From Frateuria_A sp051900535 (GTDB lineage: Bacteria > Pseudomonadota > Gammaproteobacteria > Xanthomonadales > Rhodanobacteraceae), in the NCBI RefSeq assembly GCF_051900535.1, contig NZ_JBHZGI010000004.1:186001-250000 (forward strand): a stretch of 64,000 nucleotides of DNA, in the 5' to 3' direction. Under the pieces are notes generated by a model. The model saw nothing but the letters and a program-made list of their open reading frames with translations, did no database searches and had not been told where the DNA came from. Shown piece by piece: positions 26,417 through 34,439 of this stretch (its first letter is position 1; each line of letters begins with the position of its first letter). The translations under genes were made by a program, and so were the position numbers.

Positions 26417-27610
26417 TCAGGCGTTGGCGACGCGGTAGCCCTTCAGCCGTGCCGCGAACTCCTGCAGCGAACGGATGCCGCTCTGTTCGGCCTCGGCGAT
26501 CCATTGCTGCAGGCCCTTGAGGGTCTGCTCGGCGCCACGCTGCTCCATCAGGGCCGCCAGGCGGGTGCGGAAGTCGCACACGGTGCGCAGCGTGGGGCGC
26601 TTGGCCAGCACGGCCTGCAGGCGCGCGCTGCCTTCGCTGTCCAGCCAGCGACCACCGTCGGCCAACGCGTGGCGCATCCGGCGCGGCATCGCCTTGAGGT
26701 TGTCGCCCGCGTGGGCGGCTTCCTCGCGCAGGGTCGGCATGATCACGCCGCGGTAGTAGTCGGTCATCGCCTGGAAGCGATGGGTAAGCACGGCCTTGAG
26801 CGTCTCCGCGTCGGGCAGGCTCACGTTCGGACGCACGTCCAGGGCCGGCGCCACGCGCAGCACCTTGGCCAGGCCCACCGCGCGCAGCCCGCAGATCGCC
26901 GCCCAGCCGATGTCGAACTCCCACTTGCGCAGGGCGAACTTGGCCGAGCTCGGGAATGCATGGTGGTTGTTGTGCAGCTCTTCGCCGCCGATCCAGAAAC
27001 CCCACGGCAACAGGTTGCGCGCGGTGTCGGCGCTTTCGAAGTTGCGGTAGCCGGCCCAGTGGCCGATGCCGTTGACGAAACCGGCCGCCCAGAACGGGAT
27101 CCAGATCATCTGCACCGCCCACAGCGCCGCGCCGATCACGCCGAACAGCGCCAGGCTGATCAGCAGCATCAGCGTCGGGCCCCAGTACGGATGCGCACCA
27201 TAGAGCTTGTGCTCGACCCAGTCATCGGGCGTGCCGCGGCCGTACTGCTCCATGTCCTGCTTCGACTCGCAGGCATCGCGGTACAGCGAGACGCCGTCCC
27301 AGAACACCTTCTTGATGCCGTAGATCATCGGGCTGTGCGGATCTTCCTCCGTCTCCACCTTGGCGTGGTGCTTGCGGTGCACCGCCACCCACTCCTTGGT
27401 GACCATGCCGGTGGTCAGCCAGCCCCAGAAGCGGAAGAAATGCGCCAGCACCGGGTGGAAATCCACGCCGCGATGGGTCTGGCTGCGATGCAGGTAAAGC
27501 GTCACCGTGAAGATGGTGAGCTGGGTCATCACCAGCATGTAGACCAGCATGGCAAGCCAACTGGCGTGGGTCACGCCGTTGGAAAGGAACGTCAGCACCG
27601 TGTCGAGCAT
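26417..27610 (-). CDS. Membrane fatty acid desaturase (acyl-CoA delta-9 type)
   Basis: A 397-residue integral membrane di-iron desaturase that inserts a double bond in acyl chains to adjust membrane fluidity. The three histidine boxes are present: HRSQTHR (about residue 40), HRKHHA (about 78) and HNNHHAF (about 213). Hydrophobic helices lie at about 10-35, 50-70, 145-170 and 175-195. The C-terminal 150 residues are a soluble helical extension found in gammaproteobacterial DesA/DesC-type enzymes. ATG 27610 (MLDTVLTFLSNG) is the family start. No strong Shine-Dalgarno site is visible. It diverges from the ABC cassette. Confidence 0.92.
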   Translation of the reverse strand: MLDTVLTFLSNGVTHASWLAMLVYMLVMTQLTIFTVTLYLHRSQTHRGVDFHPVLAHFFRFWGWLTTGMVTKEWVAVHRKHHAKVETEEDPHSPMIYGIKKVFWDGVSLYRDACESKQDMEQYGRGTPDDWVEHKLYGAHPYWGPTLMLLISLALFGVIGAALWAVQMIWIPFWAAGFVNGIGHWAGYRNFESADTARNLLPWGFWIGGEELHNNHHAFPSSAKFALRKWEFDIGWAAICGLRAVGLAKVLRVAPALDVRPNVSLPDAETLKAVLTHRFQAMTDYYRGVIMPTLREEAAHAGDNLKAMPRRMRHALADGGRWLDSEGSARLQAVLAKRPTLRTVCDFRTRLAALMEQRGAEQTLKGLQQWIAEAEQSGIRSLQEFAARLKGYRVANA

Positions 27611-27747
27611 CAGGAAAACACCGGGGAAGTTGAAAGGCAGTCTATCGGAGGGGTTTCCGTACCCGCCAGCATGGCGCTTTGCGCTTCGCGCATGCGTGAA
27701 GCACCCCGCAGGTTGTGCAAACGTGGGGGCACCGTGACAATCATGCA

Positions 27748-28482
27748 ATGACTCTGCCACAACCGCTGTTAATGCTTGAGAAAGCCAGCCGCCGCCGCGC
27801 CGGGCGCGCCGCGGTGCAGGACCTCGATCTCACGCTGGATCGCGGCCAGGTGCTGGGCCTGCTGGGCGTCAACGGCGCCGGCAAGTCGACCACACTGTCG
27901 ATGATCGCTGGCGCACTGGCGCCGGACGGCGGTCGCATCCTGATCGACGGCGTGGACCTGGCCGAGCACCCGGCACCCGCTCGCCGCCTGGTGGGTTGGC
28001 TGCCCGAACGTGCCCCGCTGTGGCAGGAACTGACGGTGGGGGAACATCTGGACGCGCACGGTCGCCTGCGCGGTCTGAACGGCGCGACGCTCAGGCAGGC
28101 ACGCGCGCGCATGATCGAACGGCTGGAACTGGCCCCGCTGGAACACCGCCTCGCCGGCGTGCTCTCGCAGGGCCAGCGCCAGCGACTGGGGCTCGCCTGC
28201 GCGCTGCTGCACCAACCGGCGCTGCTGGTGCTGGACGAGCCCGGGAACGCGCTCGACCCGGTGCAGGTCGCCTCATTGCGCACGCTGATCCGCGAGCAGG
28301 CCGCGGTGGGCACGGCGGTGATTCTTTCCACCCATGTGCTGGCCGAGGTCACCGCGGTCTGCGATCGCGTGGCGATCCTGCACGACGGCACGCTGCGTTA
28401 CGAAGGCGCGCTGGACGCGGGCGATCACGCCGCGCTGGAACAACGCTTTTTCGCCATCGCCACGGCAAAGGCGGCCGCATGA
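27748..28482 (+). CDS. ABC transporter ATP-binding protein (GldA-like)
   Basis: A 244-residue ATPase of the ABC-2 export class. Walker A is GVNGAGKSTT (about residue 42), the signature is LSQGQRQRLGLACALL, Walker B is LLVLDEPGNALDP and the switch His lies in ILSTHVLAEV. It is the first gene of a four-gene unit with a permease, a GldG-like protein and a DUF4340 protein, joined by overlaps of one to four bases. The layout matches the GldA/GldF/GldG modules named from Bacteroidota gliding, which occur in many non-gliding bacteria with unknown substrates. An exporter or envelope role is likely. Confidence 0.9.
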   Translation: MTLPQPLLMLEKASRRRAGRAAVQDLDLTLDRGQVLGLLGVNGAGKSTTLSMIAGALAPDGGRILIDGVDLAEHPAPARRLVGWLPERAPLWQELTVGEHLDAHGRLRGLNGATLRQARARMIERLELAPLEHRLAGVLSQGQRQRLGLACALLHQPALLVLDEPGNALDPVQVASLRTLIREQAAVGTAVILSTHVLAEVTAVCDRVAILHDGTLRYEGALDAGDHAALEQRFFAIATAKAAA

Positions 28483-29234
28483 GCGCGCTGGCGATGACAC
28501 GACTGGAGCTGCGCCGGCTGTTCGTGCGTCCGCTCGCCTGGGTGCTTGGCGCACTGACACTCGCCTGGCTGGCGTGGAACTTCACGCTGCTGCTGGGCAG
28601 TTTCCTGGCCGCGCAGATCCGCCTCGCCGCCCTGCCCGATGGCCCCGGCTACACCGACCTGGTGGCCGTGCCCTTGCTGGCCAAGCTGGCCGAGCTCGCT
28701 TTCCTGGTCGTGCCACTGCTGTCGATGTCGGCACTGGCCGCCGAACGCCGCGAGGGACGCCTGTCGCTGCTGCTCGGCATGGGCCTGACCCCGTCGCGCA
28801 TCGTGCTCGGCAAGTACGCCGCGCTGCTGGTGTGGTTGCTGGCCTGGCTGGCGCTGGTGCTGGCGATGCCGGCGGCGCTGGCGCACGCAACCGGGATCGA
28901 CTGGGGCAAGCTCGCCGCCGCCACGCTGGGCATGGCGCTGCTGCTGGCCTCGCTTGCCGCGCTGGGGCTGGCCTGTTCGGCGTTCGCGTCGCATCCGGCC
29001 ATCGCCGCGGCCGCCGCGCTGGTGCTCACACTGGGTCTGTGGGCGGTGAACATGGGCGCGCAGCTCGCCGGCGCGGACGACGGCACGATCAACTGGCTGG
29101 CGATGAGCTCGCACCTGCAGCCGCTGCTGCGCGGGCTGGTGACCAGCGTCGACGTGGCGTGGTTCGTCCTGCTGGCGATCGTCTGCCTGGCGCTGGCCAT
29201 CCGCCGCGTCGCGGCGGAACGGGAGCGCGGCTGA
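28479..29234 (+). CDS. ABC-2 type permease (GldF-like)
   Basis: A 251-residue membrane protein with about six helices (for example around 17-40, 58-80, 102-125, 140-165, 175-195 and 220-242). It contains the ABC-2 permease segment SALAAERREGRLSLLLGMGLTPSRIVLGKYAALLV split across the first loop. ATG 28479 overlaps the ATPase stop as ATGA. It pairs with the ATPase as the membrane half of the transporter. Substrate unknown. Confidence 0.87.
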   Translation: MSALAMTRLELRRLFVRPLAWVLGALTLAWLAWNFTLLLGSFLAAQIRLAALPDGPGYTDLVAVPLLAKLAELAFLVVPLLSMSALAAERREGRLSLLLGMGLTPSRIVLGKYAALLVWLLAWLALVLAMPAALAHATGIDWGKLAAATLGMALLLASLAALGLACSAFASHPAIAAAAALVLTLGLWAVNMGAQLAGADDGTINWLAMSSHLQPLLRGLVTSVDVAWFVLLAIVCLALAIRRVAAERERG

Positions 29235-30589
29235 TGCGCACGCTATTCGGACGTCTGGACGGCTGGCTGTTCGCGCTGGCCCTGCTCGTCGGCGCGGGAG
29301 CCATCGGTTACCTCACCACCCGGCATGTCTTTGTCGCCGACTGGACCGCGGGCGGACGGGCCAGCCTGTCGCCGGAGAGCCGCGCCGTGCTCGGCCAGCT
29401 CCAGGGCCCGGTGGAGATCGTCAGCTACGCCAACCCGCAGGGCGACCTGCGCCCCACCATTGCCGGCTTCCTCGAACGGTATCGCCGGGTCAAGCCCGAC
29501 CTGACGCTGCGCTTCGTCGATCCGCAGCAGGACCCGGCGAAGATGCGCGAGCTGGGGATCACCGTCGACGGCGCGATCATCGTGCACTACGGCGACCGCG
29601 AACAGCGGCTGGACGAGCTGTCCGAACGCAGCCTCACCAATGCGCTCGAGCGCCTGGCGCGCGGCGGCGAACGCATCGTCGCCTTCGTCACCGGCGACGG
29701 CGAGCGTCGCGCCGATGGCCAGGCCAACGCCGACCTCGGTACTTTCATGGCGCAGCTGGAAAGCCGCGGCATGCGCGCGGTGCCGCTCAACTTCGCCCAG
29801 GTCACCGCGGTGCCCCGGCACACCGACCTGGTCGTGCTGGCCAGCCCCTCGCTGCCGCTGGAAGCCGGCGCCGTGCGCGCGCTGGTCGATTACCTGGCCA
29901 ACGGCGGCAACCTGCTATGGCTCACCGAGCCGGCCAACAGCGACCTGAACCTTGCACCGCTTGCCGACGCGCTGGGCCTGCGCGTTCTGCCCGGCGTGCT
30001 GGTCGATGGCGGCGGCGCGGCGCTGGGCCTGAAGGATCCGCGCCTGATCGCACTGGGCGCCTATCCGCCCCACGCGATCACCCGCGGCTTCCTGCTGACC
30101 ACGCTGTTCCCGCAGGTCGCCCCGCTGGCCCAGGTCAACCGCAACGATTGGGCGGTACAGGACTTCCTCGAGTCGGGTCCGCAGAGCTGGACCGAGTTCC
30201 AGCCGATCGGGAACGACGGCAGCTCGACCATTCGCTTCGACGCCTCGGCCGGCGAGTTGAAGGGACCATTGGCGTTCGGCCTGGCACTCTCGCGCCTGTC
30301 GCCCAGTCCCGACAAGAGCCAGCAACGCGTGGTGGTGGTCGGCGATGGCGATTTTCTCTCCAACACCTTCCTGGGCAACGGCGGCAACCGCGCGCTGGGC
30401 GAGCGCGTGTTCGACTGGCTGCTCGGCGACGACGCACTGGTGAGCCTGCCGCCGCGCGGCGCGCCCGATCGCGTGCTGGAGATCACGCAGACCGAACTCA
30501 ATGCGCTGAGCCTGGGTTTCCTCATCGCGTTGCCGGTGCTGCTGCTGCTCGTCGGCGGCCTGCTGACCTGGCGGCGGCGCCGGCGTTGA
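29234..30589 (+). CDS. GldG-like auxiliary ABC transport protein (DUF4350/ABC-type uncharacterised)
   Basis: A 451-residue protein with an N-terminal helix (about 10-30), a large periplasmic part and a C-terminal helix (about 422-445) followed by an Arg-rich tail. Segments SLSPESRAVLGQLQGPVEIVSYA, YRRVKPDLTLRFVDPQQDP, ITVDGAIIVHYGDREQRLDELSE and LTNALERLARGGERIVAFVTGDGER are typical of GldG-like proteins that partner ABC-2 exporters. Further on, VVVVGDGDFLSNTFLGNGGN resembles the conserved end of this family. Its ATG shares one base with the permease stop (TGATG). Probable function is to recognise or couple the exported substrate; unproved. Confidence 0.82.
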   Translation: MRTLFGRLDGWLFALALLVGAGAIGYLTTRHVFVADWTAGGRASLSPESRAVLGQLQGPVEIVSYANPQGDLRPTIAGFLERYRRVKPDLTLRFVDPQQDPAKMRELGITVDGAIIVHYGDREQRLDELSERSLTNALERLARGGERIVAFVTGDGERRADGQANADLGTFMAQLESRGMRAVPLNFAQVTAVPRHTDLVVLASPSLPLEAGAVRALVDYLANGGNLLWLTEPANSDLNLAPLADALGLRVLPGVLVDGGGAALGLKDPRLIALGAYPPHAITRGFLLTTLFPQVAPLAQVNRNDWAVQDFLESGPQSWTEFQPIGNDGSSTIRFDASAGELKGPLAFGLALSRLSPSPDKSQQRVVVVGDGDFLSNTFLGNGGNRALGERVFDWLLGDDALVSLPPRGAPDRVLEITQTELNALSLGFLIALPVLLLLVGGLLTWRRRRR

Positions 30590-31074
30590 TGCGACGCAGG
30601 GCACGCCAGCGGTGGGTGATGCTGGGCATCGCGCTCGCACTGGTGGCGCTGGCTGCGATGCAATACCTGCACGACCAGCGCGAGGCGCCCGGCACGCTGC
30701 TGGCGCTGGAACCGGCCGCGATCACCTCGATGACGCTGGCCCTGCCCGGCCAGCCAACCGAGAGCTATCGCCGCCGCGATGGCCAATGGTGGCAAGCCGA
30801 CGCCCAACGCGCCGACGAGGGCCGGCTGCAGGAACTGACCGAAATCGCGCAGGCGCCGGTCGTCAGCTGGCGGCCGGATACGGATTTCGACGCCGCGAAA
30901 ATCGGGTTGGCGCCGCCGGTTGTGCAGCTCACGCTAAATGGCCAGAGACTGGATTTCGGCACCACCGCCGTGACCGGGCCGCTGCGTTACGTGCGCGCAG
31001 GCCACCGGATCGCGCTGGTGCCGCTGCGTTACACGCCGCGCCCTGCCACGCAGGACGCCGAGCGTATCCACTGA
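30589..31074 (+). CDS. DUF4340-type membrane-anchored protein
   Basis: A 161-residue protein with one N-terminal helix (about 10-25) and a periplasmic domain. Segments REAPGTLLALEPAAITSMTLA, ESYRRRDGQWWQADAQRADEGRLQELTEIA and FDAAKIGLAPPVVQLTLNGQRLDFGTT match a short DUF4340 domain, commonly the last gene of GldA-F-G cassettes. At 161 residues it is much shorter than the usual two-domain DUF4340 proteins. Its ATG shares one base with the upstream stop (TGATG). Function unknown. Confidence 0.75.
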   Translation: MRRRARQRWVMLGIALALVALAAMQYLHDQREAPGTLLALEPAAITSMTLALPGQPTESYRRRDGQWWQADAQRADEGRLQELTEIAQAPVVSWRPDTDFDAAKIGLAPPVVQLTLNGQRLDFGTTAVTGPLRYVRAGHRIALVPLRYTPRPATQDAERIH

Positions 31075-31176
31075 CGCCGTCGCAGGGTGGGCGGACGCCC
31101 TCCCTACGCCGATGTGGCGCTTGTGGCGCGCGCGGGCGAGCCCATATTGCACGGATCAAGTCCAAAGGAGCGCGCG

Positions 31177-32583
31177 ATGAGCCTGCAGGTGATGGGTGTG
31201 TTCGGCATGGGCGTGATGGGACGCAGCCTGGCGCTGAACATCGAAAGCCGCGGCCACGCGGTTTCCGTCTACGACCATGACGGGGCCTTCACCGACCAGG
31301 TCATGGCCGCCCATCCCGACCGCCGCCTGGTGGCGTTCCACGAGTTGCCAGCTTTCGTCGCGTCACTGGAACGTCCGCGCCGCATCCTGCTGATGATCAA
31401 GGCCGGCCCGCCGGTCGGCGCCATGCTGGACGCGCTCAAGCCGCTGCTCGAGCCGGGCGACATCGTGATCGACGGTGGCAACAGCTACTACCGCGACACC
31501 ATCCGCCGCGAGCAGACGATGCAGGCGGCCGGCTTGAACTTCATCGGCTGTGGCATCTCCGGCGGCGAGGAAGGCGCGCTGCACGGACCCTCGATCATGC
31601 CCGGCGGCCCGCGCGAGGCCTACGCGAAGGTCGAACCGATCCTCACCCAGATCGCCGCGCGCGCGCCTGACGGCACGCCCTGCGTGGCGTGGATGGGCCC
31701 CAACGGCGCCGGGCACTACGTGAAGATGGTGCACAACGGCATCGAGTACGGCGACATGCAGCTGATCGCCGAGAGCTACGCCATGCTGCGCCAGGTACTG
31801 GGGCTGTCCAACGGCGAACTGGCGCGGGTCTACGCGGACTGGAACCGCGGCGAACTCGACAGCTACCTGGTCGACATCACCTCGCATATCTTCACCCGCA
31901 AGGACCCGGACACCGGCAACGACCTGGTCGACATGATCCTGGACCGCGCCGCGCAGAAAGGCACCGGCCAGTGGACCTGCCAGGACGCGCTGGAGATGCG
32001 CGTGCCGCTGCCGTTGATCACCGAAGCGGTGTTCGCCCGCGGCCTGTCGGCGCAGAAGGACGAACGCATCGCGGCCAGCCGCGTGCTGCACGGGCCCAGC
32101 GCCAGCTTCGGCGGCGACCGCGCGGCATTCGTCGAGTCGGTGCGTCGCGCGCTGTACCTGGGCAAGCTGGTTTCCTACGCGCAAGGCTTCGCGCAACTGC
32201 GCGCCGCGTCCGCGGCACACGACTGGGACCTGGACTACGCCACCATCGCCAGCATCTTCCGCGCCGGCTGCATCATCCGGGCCGGCTTCCTCGAGCGGAT
32301 CATGGACGCCTACACGCGCGACCCGGCGCTTTCCAATCTGATGCTCGATCCCTATTTCGCCGACGTGGCAGGCAAGTACCAGGACGCTCTGCGCGAGGTG
32401 GTCGGCGCCGCGGTGCGGCAAGGCGTGGCGGTCCCGTGCTTGGCGTCGGCGATCGCCTGGTTCGACGGCTACCGCAGCGAGCAGCTGCCGGCGAACCTGC
32501 TGCAGGCGCAGCGGGACTATTTCGGCGCGCACACGTTCGAGCGCGTCGACCGCCCCGGCAGCTTCCACGTCGACTGGGAATGA
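31177..32583 (+). CDS. gnd: 6-phosphogluconate dehydrogenase, decarboxylating
   Basis: A 468-residue NADP-dependent enzyme of the oxidative pentose phosphate pathway, giving ribulose 5-phosphate, CO2 and NADPH. VFGMGVMGRSLALNIESRGH is the cofactor motif. VIDGGNSYYRDT, FIGCGISGGEEGALHGPSIMPGG and VKMVHNGIEYGDMQLIAE (catalytic Lys) are the standard active-site segments. The substrate loop near the C-terminus reads AIAWFDGYRSEQLPANLLQAQRDYFGAHTFER. AAAGGAG lies six bases before ATG 31177. NADPH from this enzyme could feed lipid and redox pathways nearby. Confidence 0.96.
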   Translation: MSLQVMGVFGMGVMGRSLALNIESRGHAVSVYDHDGAFTDQVMAAHPDRRLVAFHELPAFVASLERPRRILLMIKAGPPVGAMLDALKPLLEPGDIVIDGGNSYYRDTIRREQTMQAAGLNFIGCGISGGEEGALHGPSIMPGGPREAYAKVEPILTQIAARAPDGTPCVAWMGPNGAGHYVKMVHNGIEYGDMQLIAESYAMLRQVLGLSNGELARVYADWNRGELDSYLVDITSHIFTRKDPDTGNDLVDMILDRAAQKGTGQWTCQDALEMRVPLPLITEAVFARGLSAQKDERIAASRVLHGPSASFGGDRAAFVESVRRALYLGKLVSYAQGFAQLRAASAAHDWDLDYATIASIFRAGCIIRAGFLERIMDAYTRDPALSNLMLDPYFADVAGKYQDALREVVGAAVRQGVAVPCLASAIAWFDGYRSEQLPANLLQAQRDYFGAHTFERVDRPGSFHVDWE

Positions 32584-32668
32584 CGGGCCCGCGCCTGTGG
32601 AGCGCCACGGGTGGGTGATGTTTCCGTGCAGGAATCGAAGCCGGAAGCAGCGCCCGCCAGCGGGCTCC

Positions 32669-32674
32669 TACAAT
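32669..32674 (+). promoter_or_regulatory. Candidate -10 box before mutM (leaderless arrangement)
   Basis: TACAAT ends eight bases before ATG 32683, with no Shine-Dalgarno site between. It sits at the end of AGCGGGCTCCTACA, which looks like half of the palindromic repeat seen intact at 51602. The box could therefore be a by-product of the repeat. Confidence 0.3.
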
Positions 32675-32682
32675 GAGCCGCC

Positions 32683-33510
32683 ATGCCTGAGCTTCCCGAA
32701 GTCGAAACCACCCGTCGCGGCATCGCTCCGCATGTCGAAGGTCGCCGCGTAAGCGACGTCGTCGTGCGCCGCCCCGACCTGCGCTGGCCGATCCCGCGCG
32801 AGGTGAGCGAGCTGTTGCCGGGCCAGCGCATCGACGCGGTCGAACGGCGCGCCAAGTACCTGCTGCTGCATACCCGGGCTGGCAGCGCACTGATGCACCT
32901 GGGCATGAGCGGCGTGTTGCGCGTGCTGCCGCCGGATGCACCAGTGGGCACGCACGACCATGTCGACATCGTGCTCGCCGCCGACGCCACCCGCGCCGCG
33001 CGAGTGTTGCGCTTCACCGATCCGCGCCGCTTCGGCTGCCTGCTCTGGCAACCGCCGGGCGAAACCCATCAACTGCTCGCCGCGCTGGGCCCCGAGCCGC
33101 TAACCGACGCCTTCGACGGCGATCTTCTCTGGCACCTCTCGCGCGGCCGCAGCGCGGCGGTCAAGCTGTTCCTGATGGACAACGCAGTGGTCGTGGGCGT
33201 GGGCAACATCTACGCGAGCGAGGCGCTGTTCGCCGCCGGCATCGACCCGCGCCGCGCGGCCGGCAAGGTCTCGCGCGAGCGTTATGCGAGGCTCGCCGGT
33301 GAGGTCAAGCGCATCCTCGGCTGGGCGATCGAACGTGGCGGCACCACACTGCGCGACTTCCTCAACCCCGATGGCGCGCCCGGCTATTTCTTCCGCGAGC
33401 TCAACGTCTACGGGCGCGCCGGCGAACCGTGCAAGGCGTGCGGCACGCCGATCCGCCAGGCCATGCTCGGGCAGCGCTCGACGTTCTGGTGCCCGCGCTG
33501 CCAGCGCTGA
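32683..33510 (+). CDS. mutM: Formamidopyrimidine-DNA glycosylase
   Basis: A 275-residue repair enzyme that excises 8-oxoguanine and ring-opened purines and nicks the abasic site. The mature N-terminus PELPEVETTRRG carries the catalytic Pro2 and Glu3. A further catalytic Lys lies in RRAKYLLLHT. VGVGNIYASEALFAAGIDPRRAA is the helix-two-turn-helix. The C-terminal zinc finger is complete (CKACGTPI and WCPRCQR). Unlike most neighbours it has no visible ribosome site. Confidence 0.96.
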   Translation: MPELPEVETTRRGIAPHVEGRRVSDVVVRRPDLRWPIPREVSELLPGQRIDAVERRAKYLLLHTRAGSALMHLGMSGVLRVLPPDAPVGTHDHVDIVLAADATRAARVLRFTDPRRFGCLLWQPPGETHQLLAALGPEPLTDAFDGDLLWHLSRGRSAAVKLFLMDNAVVVGVGNIYASEALFAAGIDPRRAAGKVSRERYARLAGEVKRILGWAIERGGTTLRDFLNPDGAPGYFFRELNVYGRAGEPCKACGTPIRQAMLGQRSTFWCPRCQR

Positions 33511-33519
33511 GCGCCGGGT

Positions 33520-34233
33520 TCAGCGCCCGCCGTACAGCTGCTCGGCGCGCTGGAAGAGCACCCAACTGGTGGCGATCACCTTGTCGCCCCCACGCGGGCG
33601 GTTGCCGCGATGGGTATGCGTGAACGCGGCCGGCGCCAGCAGCAGCGCGCCCGTGCGCGGAGCGATCTTGCGCTGCTGGTGGAGGAACTCGGTCTCGCCA
33701 TCGGCGAAGCCATCGTTGAGGTAGAGCGTCCACAGCAGGTGGCGGTGCAGCGTCTCGGCCTGCGCGTCGCGCGGGTAGAGCTCGCAATGCCAGTAGGGGT
33801 AGCCGCCCCGATCGGCGGCGTAGCGCTGCAGATTGATCGCGCCGGGCCGGAACACCGCCTCGACCAGTGGCGCCAGCATCGCGTCGTCCATCGCCCGCAG
33901 CCGTTCGGGCGTGAGCCGCTCGGATAGCCCGCCCTCACCGGGCACCTGCAGCATCAGCGGTGCCACCAGCGCATGCGGGTAGCGGCGCAGGTACTTCAAC
34001 AGCCCGGCAAACACCGCCTGGTTGAGCGCCGCCTCGGCCTCCCGCCACGCGGGCAGGCCGCTGATGCCAAGGTCCTGGCTGTCCTTCAGGTCGGGCAATA
34101 CACCCGCGCCGACCCGGCCCGGTCGCAATTCCTCGCTCGCGTCCAGGCACTCGACCAGCGCCGCGCAGGTGGCCGCCGGCAAAGCCTCCGGGTAGAGCTC
34201 GATGAAGTCGTCTTCAGGCGAAGAGGGAGGCAT
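33520..34233 (-). CDS. 2-oxoglutarate/Fe(II)-dependent oxygenase
   Basis: A 237-residue protein of the prolyl-4-hydroxylase-like 2OG-Fe(II) oxygenase superfamily. YWHCELYP is a possible first metal-binding strand, TLYLNDGFADGETEFLHQQ the central strands, and ALLLAPAAFTHTHRGNRPRGGDKVIATSW holds the distal His and the Arg that binds 2-oxoglutarate, split around the HTHRG turn. The middle segment DLGISGLPAWREAEAALNQAVF is typical of this proteobacterial subgroup. ATG 34233 is the start; a TTG four codons upstream is possible. Converges with mutM with nine bases between stops. Substrate unknown. Confidence 0.8.
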   Translation of the reverse strand: MPPSSPEDDFIELYPEALPAATCAALVECLDASEELRPGRVGAGVLPDLKDSQDLGISGLPAWREAEAALNQAVFAGLLKYLRRYPHALVAPLMLQVPGEGGLSERLTPERLRAMDDAMLAPLVEAVFRPGAINLQRYAADRGGYPYWHCELYPRDAQAETLHRHLLWTLYLNDGFADGETEFLHQQRKIAPRTGALLLAPAAFTHTHRGNRPRGGDKVIATSWVLFQRAEQLYGGR

Positions 34234-34439
34234 GCTGGGCGTCAAGGTTCAGCTGCGGGAAAGCCATCCTCGCATGCGCCCTGCCCCCGGCAAACGCTTG
34301 CCCGGCGCGGTCTCCCACGCCTCCCGCAACACAGGCAACCATACGCTCAGGTGTGGAAGCAGACGACCGGGTGTTCACGCACGGCTGCAAATGCTGACCT
34401 GGACCGCCCCATTCCGCGGGCGTCTCGGGGAGCTAACGC

